64,000 nucleotides of DNA from Streptomyces dioscori (GTDB taxonomy: Bacteria > Actinomycetota > Actinomycetes > Streptomycetales > Streptomycetaceae): assembly GCF_003024195.1 (NCBI RefSeq), contig NZ_KZ679047.1, positions 1 through 64,000 of the forward strand, written 5' to 3'. Position numbers and translations under genes: made by a program. The notes beneath the pieces are model-generated. The model was given only the letters and a program-made list of their open reading frames with translations, was not told the DNA's origin and made no database searches. Positions 42,172 to 49,538 of this stretch are shown here, in pieces (within the stretch, counting starts at the first letter, position 1; each line of letters opens with the position of its first letter).

Positions 42172-42918
42172 ATGCAGGCAGACATCCGTCAGGTCGCCGA
42201 CGGCATCCATCTCGTGCACGGCAGCAACACCAACTGGGTGATCCTCACCGAGGGGGACGCCGTCACCCTCGTGGACACCGGCTATCCCGGCGACCGCGAG
42301 AAGGTGCTCGCGTCCCTGGCCGCCGTGGGCAGTTCACCCGAGGCCGTCACCGCCGTTCTCGTGACGCACGCCCACAACGACCACCTCGGGTCGGCCGAGT
42401 ACCTCAGCAGCACCTACGGCACGCCCGTCTACACCCACGAGGCCGAAGTCCCGCACGCGCGCCGGGACTTCCTCCACCAGGTGACCGTCGGGGAGGTTCT
42501 CAAGAACGCCTGGCGGCCCGGTGTGGTGCCGTGGGCCGTGCACGCGCTGCGGTCCGGCGGCACCGCCCACGTGCCGGTCGCCCGGCCGCAGGCGTTCCCG
42601 GCCGAGGGGGCGCTCGACCTGCCCGGCCGTCCCGTGCCCGTGCACACCCCCGGGCACACGGCCGGCCACTGCGCCTTCCATCTGCCCGAGGCAGGCGTGG
42701 TGATATCGGGCGACGGGCTGGTCAACGGCCACCCCACCTCACGCGTGGCCGGACCGCAGCTGCTGCCCGTCATGTTCCATCACGACCGGGGCGGAGCGCT
42801 GGCCTCACTCGACGCGTTCGAGGCACTGCCGGGCGACATCCTGCTGCCCGGACACGGGCCCGTGCACCACGGCTCGGTACGGAAAGCGGCGGCGCGGGCG
42901 CGGGAACTCGGGGCCTGA
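42172..42918 (+). CDS. MBL-fold metallo-hydrolase
   Basis: A 248-aa zinc hydrolase of the glyoxalase II-like group. The metal motif HxHxDH is THAHNDHLGS (H66, H68, D70, H71). Further ligands are in HTPGHTAGH and SGDGLVNG, and the terminal LLPGHGP supplies the last histidine. A substrate such as a thioester or lactone cannot be assigned. Its stop codon lies in the first arm of a 17-bp terminator. Confidence 0.85.
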   Translation: MQADIRQVADGIHLVHGSNTNWVILTEGDAVTLVDTGYPGDREKVLASLAAVGSSPEAVTAVLVTHAHNDHLGSAEYLSSTYGTPVYTHEAEVPHARRDFLHQVTVGEVLKNAWRPGVVPWAVHALRSGGTAHVPVARPQAFPAEGALDLPGRPVPVHTPGHTAGHCAFHLPEAGVVISGDGLVNGHPTSRVAGPQLLPVMFHHDRGGALASLDAFEALPGDILLPGHGPVHHGSVRKAAARARELGA

Positions 42919-42946
42919 CCCGGTCCGGCTCAGGCCCCGAGTTCCC
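42902..42946. terminator. 17-bp perfect hairpin after the MBL gene
   Basis: GGGAACTCGGGGCCTGA (42902-42918) pairs perfectly with TCAGGCCCCGAGTTCCC (42930-42946) around 11 nt. The MBL stop codon closes the first arm. It separates the MBL gene from the convergent merR gene. Confidence 0.82.
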
Positions 42947-42952
42947 TTCGCA

Positions 42953-43336
42953 TCAGGCCTGTTCGGTGGCCGGCGGGATGTCGCCGCGTACCGTCGCGAG
43001 GTACGCGGCGATGGCATCCCGGTTACGCGCGAGGCAGTCGATACGCCGGGTCATCCGGTCGAGTTCGCACGCGAGGGTGGCCAGCATCTCCGGGGTCGGA
43101 TCCGGGAAATGGATGGTGCTGGGCTTGTCGAGACAGGGCAGGATCTGCTTGATGATGCGGGTCGGCAGACCGGCGTCGAGCAGGCCCCGGATCTGCTGCA
43201 CGCGGTCCACGAGGCGTTCGTCGTAGGAGCGGTAGCCGTTCGTGCAGCGTTCGGGGGTGATCAGCCCCTGCTCCTCGTAGTAGCGCAGCAGCCGCGGGGG
43301 CGTGCCCGTGCGCTTCGACAGCTCTCCGATCCGCAT
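42953..43336 (-). CDS. MerR family transcriptional regulator
   Basis: A 127-aa activator/repressor. The N-terminal winged HTH MRIGELSKRTGTPPRLLRYY is followed by EEQGLITPERCTNGYRSYDE, then a dimerising coiled coil (MLATLACELDRMTRRIDCLA). No metal-binding cysteine cluster is seen at the C-terminus, so a small-molecule ligand is more likely. It is divergent from an MFS exporter, with a classical MerR palindrome in the gap, and probably controls that exporter. ATG 43336 is chosen; the longer frame is a shadow of the MFS gene. Confidence 0.87.
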   Translation of the reverse strand: MRIGELSKRTGTPPRLLRYYEEQGLITPERCTNGYRSYDERLVDRVQQIRGLLDAGLPTRIIKQILPCLDKPSTIHFPDPTPEMLATLACELDRMTRRIDCLARNRDAIAAYLATVRGDIPPATEQA

Positions 43337-43363
43337 CCGGCCGACCTCGCAGTTCGCCACTTG

Positions 43364-43385
43364 ACCTTCACACCGATGTGAGGGT
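43364..43385 (+). promoter_or_regulatory. MerR-type operator overlapping the mfs promoter
   Basis: ACCTTCACA (43364-43372), CCGA, TGTGAGGGT (43377-43385): an 8/9 dyad starting inside the -35-like TTGACC (43361-43366). MerR proteins bind such dyads between -35 and -10. A -10 may be GCATAC at 43390, although the spacing is longer than the usual 19 bp. Confidence 0.65.
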
Positions 43386-43516
43386 TCGAGCATACGCGGC
43401 ATGACTTCTCGAACCACCGGAACCGGACCCGTAACCACTCCGAACCGACCGCTTCCCCGACGGAGGACGCTCATGGCGGTCTGCCGCTGGGCGCTCTTCT
43501 GGCCCTGGCCACCGCT

Positions 43517-44638
43517 GTGTTCGTCACCAGCCTCACCGAGACACTGCCCGCGGGGGTGCTGCCCGCTATGAGCGCCGACCTCGGGGTCGGCGAGTCCGCC
43601 ATGGGGCAGTCGGTGACCGTCTACGCGGCCGGGACCGCGCTCACCGCGATCCCGCTGTCCGCGGCCACCGCCGGATGGCGCCGCAAGCGCCTGCTGCTGA
43701 CCGCGATGGCCGGCTTCGCCGTCGCCAACACGGTGACCGCCGTGTCCGCGGACTATCCCCTGACCATGGTGGCGCGGTTCGTCGCCGGGGTGGCCGCGGG
43801 GGTGGCCTGGGCGCTGCTCGCGGGCTATGCGCGGCGGCTGGTGCCGGTGGCTCTGCAGGGGCGGGCCGTCGCCGTGGTGATGACCGGGATACCCGTCGCG
43901 CTGTCGCTGGGGGTGCCGGCGGGGACGTATCTCGGTGAGACGCTCGGCTGGCGGGTGACGTTCTCGCTCATGACCGTGCTCGCCGTCGTCCTGCTCGGGT
44001 GGATCGGCGTGGCCGTGCCGGATCTGCCGGGCCGGCGGCGGCGTGACGGGCGGGCGCCGATGCTGGTCGTGTTGCGGGTTCCCGGGGTCTCGCCGGTGCT
44101 GTTCGTCACGCTGGCCTTCGTGCTGGCCCACACGATTTTGTACACGTACATCGCGACGTTGCTCGACCGGCTGGGCATGGGTGGGTCGACGGATGTCGTG
44201 CTGCTGGTGTTCGGTGCGGCGTCCCTGCTGAGCATCTGGTTCGTGGGGGCACGGATCGACCGGTGGCTGCGGGCTCTGACGCTGGCGGGCGCGCTGCTGG
44301 TCGCGGCGGCGGCGGCTCTGCTGGCGGTGCCGGCCGACAGCGCGGCCCTCGTCCACGCGGCGGCGGCGCTGTGGGGGCTCGGGTGGGGCGGCGCGCCCAC
44401 GCTGCTGCAGACGGCGGCGGCGGACGCGGCTGACGCGGGCGGGGAGTCCGCGGATGCGGCGCAGGCTCTGCTGGTCACGTTGTGGAACACGGCGATGGCG
44501 GGGGGCGGGGTGGTGGGGGGTGTCCTGCTGGCCCGCTTCGGCGCGGGGGCGGTTCCCTGGAGTGCGGGGGTGTTGCTGGTGCCGGTGGTTGTGGCGGTGG
44601 GGGTGGCTCGGAGGCACGGGTTCCCGTCCCGGGGGTGA
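43517..44638 (+). CDS. MFS efflux transporter, apparent 5' frameshift
   Basis: DHA1-type exporter. The frame from GTG 43517 gives 373 aa starting in the middle of TM1 (FVTSLTETLPAGVLPAM is the family signature). The in-frame sequence just upstream (GLPLGALLALATAV) completes TM1 but has no ATG, GTG or TTG back to a stop near 43378. A perfect GGAGGA-ATG at 43473 is one base out of frame: one extra base after ATGGC would restore M-A-G-L-P-L. Either a real deletion has damaged the gene or the assembly has a 1-nt error. Divergent merR is its likely regulator. Confidence 0.75.
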   Translation: MFVTSLTETLPAGVLPAMSADLGVGESAMGQSVTVYAAGTALTAIPLSAATAGWRRKRLLLTAMAGFAVANTVTAVSADYPLTMVARFVAGVAAGVAWALLAGYARRLVPVALQGRAVAVVMTGIPVALSLGVPAGTYLGETLGWRVTFSLMTVLAVVLLGWIGVAVPDLPGRRRRDGRAPMLVVLRVPGVSPVLFVTLAFVLAHTILYTYIATLLDRLGMGGSTDVVLLVFGAASLLSIWFVGARIDRWLRALTLAGALLVAAAAALLAVPADSAALVHAAAALWGLGWGGAPTLLQTAAADAADAGGESADAAQALLVTLWNTAMAGGGVVGGVLLARFGAGAVPWSAGVLLVPVVVAVGVARRHGFPSRG

Positions 44639-44680
44639 CGGTGGTTCTGCGCGCGGGGTCCGGCGGGGGTTGACCGCGCC

Positions 44681-45110
44681 GTTCCCCGCGCCCCTGAGGG
44701 GTTCGCACCTGGCTGCGGGCCCACCGTCCCTGACGGGGCGGGCAGGCTCGTACTCGGCCTCTTACGGGGCGGGAGGCTCGTGTTCGACTGCAGGCGCGTC
44801 GTGGCTGAGCGCGCAGTTCCCCGCGCCCCTAAAAACAGCGGCATGCGCGCGCCCCGTGCCTTGAGGGGCGCGGGGAACTGCGCGACCAGCCACAACGGAC
44901 CCACAGCCGAACACAAACCCAGCGGACCCCGCCCCCCAGGGGCGCGGGGAACTGCGCGGCCAGCCACAACCGGGCCGCAGACGGACACGATCCCGGTGGG
45001 CCCCGCCCCCCCCAGGGGCGCGGGGAACTGCGCGACCGGCCGCAACCGGGGTGCAGACGGGTACGAGACGGCCGGGCCCCGGTATGAAGGGGCGCGGGGA
45101 ACTGCGCGAC
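44681..45110. repeat. Repeat block: four 75-bp-period direct copies and two inverted copies
   Basis: AGGGGCGCGGGGAACTGCGC occurs at 44864, 44938 and 45014, and at 45088 as the last copy, at steps of 74, 76 and 74 bp. The inter-copy sequence is also partly conserved (CCAGCCACAACCGG-like, then CCCCGCCCCCC). Inverted copies lie at 44681-44695 and 44811-44830. The 44811-44830 copy pairs perfectly over 20 bp with 44864-44883, a potential terminator between the convergent MFS and aldo/keto reductase genes. It fills the gene-free stretch 44639-45118. Confidence 0.9.
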
Positions 45111-45118
45111 GGGTGGGG

Positions 45119-46102
45119 CTACCAGCGCGATTCGACCTGGGGCTTGATCCGGCGGTCGTACAGCGCCGAGATCGCCGACAGCGTCTCCCCCGGCAGCGGC
45201 GAAAGCTTCCCCGCCGCCGCATTCGCCCGCGCCTGCTCAGGCGTGCGCGCGCCGGGGATGACCGAGGTCACGCCCGGCTGCTGGACGATCCACGCCAGCG
45301 CGAGCTGCGCCGGGGTGACACCCTCCGGGGCGAGTGCGGAGAACTCCGCCGCCGCCTCGACACCGGTGGCGTAGTCGACACCGGAGAAGGTCTCCCCCTG
45401 GTCGAACGCCTCCCCGTGCCGGTTGAACGTCCGGTGGTCGTTCGCCGCGAACACCGTGTCCTTCGTGTACTTGCCGGACAGCAGCCCGGAGGCGAGCGGC
45501 ACGCGGGCGATGATGCCGACCCCGGCCTCCCGCGCCGCCGGCAGCACCCGCTGCAGCGGCTTCATCCGGAACGGGTTGAGGATGATCTGGACGCTGGCCA
45601 CGCCCGGCCGGGCGATCGCCGTGAGCGCCTCGTCGACGGTCTCCACGCTCACGCCGTACGCTGCGACGCGCTCCTCCTCGACCAGCGTGTCGAGCGCGTC
45701 GAACACCTCGTCCGACGAATACACCGGGGTCGGCGGGCAGTGCAGCTGTACCAGGTCGATCCGGTCGACACCGAGGTTGCGGCGCGAACGGTCGTTCCAC
45801 GCACGGAAGTTGTCGAGGACGTAGTTCTCCGGGATCTGGTCGACGCGGCGGCCCATCTTCGTCGCGACCAGCACATGCAGGTCGGGCCGGCCGCTGAGGA
45901 ACGCGGCGATGGTCTCCTCGCTGCGCCCGTCCCCGTACACGTCCGCCGTGTCGAAGAACGTCACCCCCGCCTCCGCGGCGGCCTCCAGGACCGCCAGGGC
46001 GTCCTTGTCGTCCACGTCGCCCCAGTCGGCACCGAGTTGCCAGGTGCCGAGTCCGACGACCGATGCGTGCTGTCCTGACCTGCTGAATTCGCGCTCGTCC
46101 AT
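45119..46102 (-). CDS. Aldo/keto reductase
   Basis: A 327-aa NADPH-dependent oxidoreductase TIM barrel. The catalytic tetrad is visible: Asp and Tyr in FFDTADVYGDGRSEE, Lys in VATKMGRR and His in LVQLHCPPTP. The cofactor-binding C-terminal part is VTSVIPGARTPEQARAN. The family reduces sugar and ketone carbonyls; the substrate is unknown. Gene order (AKR, 61 bp, SDR, then TetR divergent) suggests a shared detoxification or reductive function. The stop codon abuts the repeat block. Confidence 0.87.
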   Translation of the reverse strand: MDEREFSRSGQHASVVGLGTWQLGADWGDVDDKDALAVLEAAAEAGVTFFDTADVYGDGRSEETIAAFLSGRPDLHVLVATKMGRRVDQIPENYVLDNFRAWNDRSRRNLGVDRIDLVQLHCPPTPVYSSDEVFDALDTLVEEERVAAYGVSVETVDEALTAIARPGVASVQIILNPFRMKPLQRVLPAAREAGVGIIARVPLASGLLSGKYTKDTVFAANDHRTFNRHGEAFDQGETFSGVDYATGVEAAAEFSALAPEGVTPAQLALAWIVQQPGVTSVIPGARTPEQARANAAAGKLSPLPGETLSAISALYDRRIKPQVESRW

Positions 46103-46163
46103 GGGGTCAGTCTGGCACCCGGCCGGCGCCGCGCCGGACGCCGCCCCCGTGCGACGGGGCCGT

Positions 46164-47102
46164 TCAGGCGACGGCGGCGGGCAGGGCCACGCCGGTCAGC
46201 CGCTCGGACTCGGCCCACAGCCTGCGGTTGGCGTCGGCGTCGAGGGCGCGGCGGGTGACCCGCGTGCCGGCGGTCGGGCCGACCAGCCCGAACCTGCGGC
46301 CGGGCCCGTAGTAGCCGCCGGCCGTCGCGTCGGGGCTGGTGGCCGCGTACAGGAGCGGTTCGGTGCCCTCCTCGACCTGCTGTTTGGGCAGGAGGAGGCC
46401 GAGCCGGAGCATCAGCGTGCGCTCGGGCCTGTCGCGGCCGAGGGTGGCGCCCGCCGTCTGGAGGTTGGTCACGGTGTAGCCGGGGTGGGCGGCGGTGCTG
46501 AGGAGGTTCCAGCCCCGCTCGGCCGCGACGTCCGCCAGGTGTCCGGCCATCATCAGGTCGGCCAGTTTGGACTGGGCGTACGACCGGTTGGGGTTGTAGC
46601 GGCGGCGCTCCCACTGGAGGTCGTCGAAGTGGATGCGGCCGAAGTTCGCCATTCCGCTGCTCATGGTCGTCACGCGCGGCGCCGGTGCGGCGAGCAGGGC
46701 GGGCAGCAGGCGCAGGGTGAGGGCGAACGGGCCGAGGTAGTTGCTGCCCATCTGGAGCTCGAAGCCGTCGGCGGTGGTCAGGCGGGTGGGCGGGGCCATC
46801 ACGCCCGCGTTGTTCACCAGCAGGTCGAGCGGGGCGCCGTCGGCGAGGATCCCGTCGGCGAACGCGGCGACGGAGGCCAGGTCGGCGAGGTCGACGCGCC
46901 GCACCTCCAGTTGGGCCTGCGGATGCCGGGCGAGGATCTCGGCGCGGGCCTGCTCTCCCTTGGCGACGGTGCGCACGGCCAGCACCACGCGCGCCCCGGC
47001 TTCCGCGAGACGCCGCGCGGCTTCCTTGCCCGTGCCGCTGTTGGCACCGGTGACGACGGCGAGCTTTCCCGTCCGATCAGGGACGACGTATGACGTGGGC
47101 AC
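46164..47102 (-). CDS. Short-chain dehydrogenase/reductase
   Basis: A 312-aa NAD(P)-dependent enzyme. The Rossmann motif is VVTGANSGTGKEAARRL, with LVNNAGVMAPP, the catalytic Ser in TTMSSGMA and Tyr/Lys in SYAQSKLAD. It resembles the retinol-dehydrogenase/protochlorophyllide-reductase-like SDRs. GTG 47102 has GAAGGAG at proper spacing and is preferred to ATG 47123. It is divergent from a TetR regulator with three near-identical operators between them, so it is almost certainly TetR-controlled. Confidence 0.86.
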   Translation of the reverse strand: MPTSYVVPDRTGKLAVVTGANSGTGKEAARRLAEAGARVVLAVRTVAKGEQARAEILARHPQAQLEVRRVDLADLASVAAFADGILADGAPLDLLVNNAGVMAPPTRLTTADGFELQMGSNYLGPFALTLRLLPALLAAPAPRVTTMSSGMANFGRIHFDDLQWERRRYNPNRSYAQSKLADLMMAGHLADVAAERGWNLLSTAAHPGYTVTNLQTAGATLGRDRPERTLMLRLGLLLPKQQVEEGTEPLLYAATSPDATAGGYYGPGRRFGLVGPTAGTRVTRRALDADANRRLWAESERLTGVALPAAVA

Positions 47103-47141
47103 GGGGACTCCTTCGGTATGCACGGCCCGCCCAGGATTAGG

Positions 47142-47208
47142 AGACCGGTGGTCTGTTGTGATTCCAAGCTAGCAGACCGCCAGTCTCATAACAACAGACC
47201 GGGGGTCT
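47142..47208. promoter_or_regulatory. Three TetR operator copies between SDR and tetR
   Basis: AGACCGGTGGTCT (47142-47154), AGACCGCCAGTCT (47174-47186) and AGACCGGGGGTCT (47196-47208) are dyads with the shared pattern AGACC-N3-GGTCT. Spacing between starts is 32 and 22 bp, about three and two helical turns. They cover the divergent SDR/tetR promoters. Confidence 0.82.
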
Positions 47209-47250
47209 GCTGTCCGGCGCGCAGAGATCGCCGGTCGGTAGACTGCGGCC

Positions 47251-47931
47251 ATGGCAGACACCTTCCAACGCGCCCGCAGCGAGGAGCAGCGCGCCGTTCG
47301 CCGCAGGGCGATCCTCGACACCACGGCCGCGATGCTCGGTGAGATGCCCGTCGCGCAGGTGAGCCTGAACGAGCTGAGCCGCCGGGTGGGACTCGCGAAG
47401 TCGAACGTGCTGCGCTACTTCGAGTCCCGCGAGGCCGTCCTGCTGGAGCTGCTCGCCACCGCCACGCAGGAACTGCTCGACCACCTCGACACCGCGCTCC
47501 CCGACACGGTCGACGCGGACGCCCCCGTCTCCGAGCGCGCGGACCGGGTCGCGGCGACACTGGCGGAGTCCCTCGCCGCGCGCCCGGTGCTGTGCGACCT
47601 GATCAGCGCCCAGGCCGCGGTCCTGGAGCGGAACGTGTCGACGCAGGTGGCCGCAGAGCACAAACGCTCCTCCATCGGCCACGCGTTCGCCCTGGCGCAC
47701 CAGGTCCGCCTGCACGTGCCCGAACTGGACGAGCGGGACGCCGTACGGTTCATCGCCGGGGCACTCATGGTGGCCACGGCGGCCTGGCCGCACGCGCATC
47801 CCTCGCCCGCCGTGCTCGCGGTCTACGAGTCCGAACCCGAACTGGCCGTTATGCGCATCGACTTCACCACGGCCCTGCGCGAGTCGCTCGAAGTGCTGCT
47901 GTCCGGACTGCTGGCACGCGCGTCGCACTGA
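47251..47931 (+). CDS. TetR family transcriptional regulator
   Basis: A 226-aa repressor. The HTH is SLNELSRRVGLAKSNVLRYF (about residues 38-57), followed by a helical ligand domain. It is divergent from the SDR gene, with three palindromic operator copies between. Autoregulation plus control of the SDR (and perhaps the aldo/keto reductase) is inferred. A 24-bp-period direct repeat (GTCAC-CCGACCGGCGG-like, 47946-47986) follows the stop. Confidence 0.88.
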   Translation: MADTFQRARSEEQRAVRRRAILDTTAAMLGEMPVAQVSLNELSRRVGLAKSNVLRYFESREAVLLELLATATQELLDHLDTALPDTVDADAPVSERADRVAATLAESLAARPVLCDLISAQAAVLERNVSTQVAAEHKRSSIGHAFALAHQVRLHVPELDERDAVRFIAGALMVATAAWPHAHPSPAVLAVYESEPELAVMRIDFTTALRESLEVLLSGLLARASH

Positions 47932-48111
47932 GGGCCGACACGATCGTCACACCGACCGGCGGCACGGACGTCACGCCGACCGGCGGAAATTCACTCCCGC
48001 CGATGCAACCCGCAGGCGGGTCCTGCGCGTAGAGATGATGACGGCACCGTGATCCGCGGTGCCGCCTGCACGTGTACCGCATTGCGGACGACTACGGGGA
48101 GAACCACACAG

Positions 48112-49383
48112 ATGGTCTCAAGAATGATGGGCCGGGGTACGGCGAGGAGCACGGCGGCACTGGGAGCGGTCCTGCTCTCCGTGCTGGCGGTCCCGGCGAC
48201 CGACGCGGCCGCGGCACCCGCCGACGCCGGCGACCGTGCCGTGAACGGCAGCCGGGCGACGACCGAGAACCTCGCGGCGCCCGACGTGGCGGGGCTGCGC
48301 GAAGTGCTGCGGACGGCGCTCACGCAGGGGGCGCCCGGTGCCATGGCGCGGATCGACGACAACGGCACGGTCCACAAGGTCGCCGAGGGCGTCGCGGACC
48401 GGACCACCGGACGGGCCATCGACAACGCCGACCGCTTCCGCGTCGGCAGCGTCACGAAGAGCTTCACGGCCGTGGTCCTGCTGCAGCTGGTCGACGAGGG
48501 CGTGCTCGACCTGGACACCTCGGTCAACGCCTACCTCCCGGGCCTGCTGCCCGACGACGGCATCACGGTGCGTCATGTGCTGAGCCACCGCAGCGGTCTG
48601 TACGACTACACCAACGACATGTTCGCGAACACGGTCCCGGGCTTCGAGGCCGTACGCAACAAGGTCTTCAGCTACCAGGAGCTGGTGGACCTGTCCCTGA
48701 AGCAGCCTCTCGGCAACGCGCCGGGCGCGGCCTACTCGTACTCCAACACCAACTTCGTGGTGGGGGGCATGCTCATCGAGAAGCTCACCGGGAAGTCCGT
48801 GCGGTCGGCGTACAAGACCCGCATCATCAAGCCCCTCGGGCTGAAGGACACCTCCTACGTGCACCCGACGACGGCGATCGCCGGCCGGCACACCAAGGGC
48901 TACCTGCCGCCCGACGTGGCCGACGGGACGCTCGTCGACTCGACCGAGCAGACCGTGTCGTGGGCGCAGAGCGCGGGTGCCGTCATCTCCAGCACCCGGG
49001 ACCTGGACACCTTCTTCTCGGCCCTGCTGCGCGGCAGGCTGACCTCGGCCGCGCAGCTCGCGCAGATGCAGCAGTGGACGACCGTCAACGCCACCCAGGG
49101 GTACGGACTCGGTCTCCGCCGGCGTGACCTGTCGTGCGGGGTCTCGGTGTACGGCCACACGGGCACCGTGCAGGGCTACTACACGTACTCGTTCACGTCG
49201 AAGGACGGCGCGCGCACGGTCACGGCGCTCGCCAACACGTCCAACAACGGGACCGTGCTCAACACCATGGCCCGCACCCTGGAGTCCGCCTTCTGCGGCA
49301 AGCCGGCCAAGGCCGCGACGGCCCGCAGCCAGGCGCCCGTGGAGCGGCACGAGGACATCGCCCCCGGGGTCGCCCTCGACTGA
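48112..49383 (+). CDS. Exported serine hydrolase (class C beta-lactamase/DD-carboxypeptidase family)
   Basis: A 423-aa penicillin-recognising serine hydrolase. The signal peptide (about 1-35) has LGAVLLSVLAVPATDAAAA. The active-site motifs are S113-V-T-K116, Y210-S-N212 and H349-T-G, as in D-Ala-D-Ala carboxypeptidase of Streptomyces R61. Two cysteines in the mature part could pair. It may trim peptidoglycan or act as an esterase. ATG 48112 has GGGGAG upstream. Followed by short direct repeats (CCTGACAGGT twice at about 49391 and 49403) and a 52-bp palindrome. Confidence 0.87.
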   Translation: MVSRMMGRGTARSTAALGAVLLSVLAVPATDAAAAPADAGDRAVNGSRATTENLAAPDVAGLREVLRTALTQGAPGAMARIDDNGTVHKVAEGVADRTTGRAIDNADRFRVGSVTKSFTAVVLLQLVDEGVLDLDTSVNAYLPGLLPDDGITVRHVLSHRSGLYDYTNDMFANTVPGFEAVRNKVFSYQELVDLSLKQPLGNAPGAAYSYSNTNFVVGGMLIEKLTGKSVRSAYKTRIIKPLGLKDTSYVHPTTAIAGRHTKGYLPPDVADGTLVDSTEQTVSWAQSAGAVISSTRDLDTFFSALLRGRLTSAAQLAQMQQWTTVNATQGYGLGLRRRDLSCGVSVYGHTGTVQGYYTYSFTSKDGARTVTALANTSNNGTVLNTMARTLESAFCGKPAKAATARSQAPVERHEDIAPGVALD

Positions 49384-49415
49384 ACGGTGACCTGACAGGT
49401 GATCTGACAGGTTCC

Positions 49416-49467
49416 TGGTGCGCGGGTTCCTGGTGCCGGGCGCCCGGCACCAGGAACCCGCGCACCA
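49416..49467. terminator. 52-bp perfect palindrome
   Basis: Arms 49416-49440 (starting TGGTGCGCGGGTTCCTGG) and 49443-49467 are completely complementary with only CG between them, itself symmetric, so the whole 52 bp is palindromic. It probably acts as a terminator between the serine hydrolase and the TerD-CAP gene. Part of the left arm (GGTTCCTGGTGC) is also directly repeated upstream at 49410. Confidence 0.85.
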
Positions 49468-49538
49468 TCGTGGGGCGTTGTCCTGTCGACGCCCCACGGG
49501 GGCGCGCACAGTGATCCGGCACCTGGACGGGCGGCACG

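Noticed and set aside
44811..45110. CRISPR-like array
   Set aside because: Copies are in both orientations, the intervening segments are similar to each other, and there are no cas genes. It is a dispersed-repeat block.
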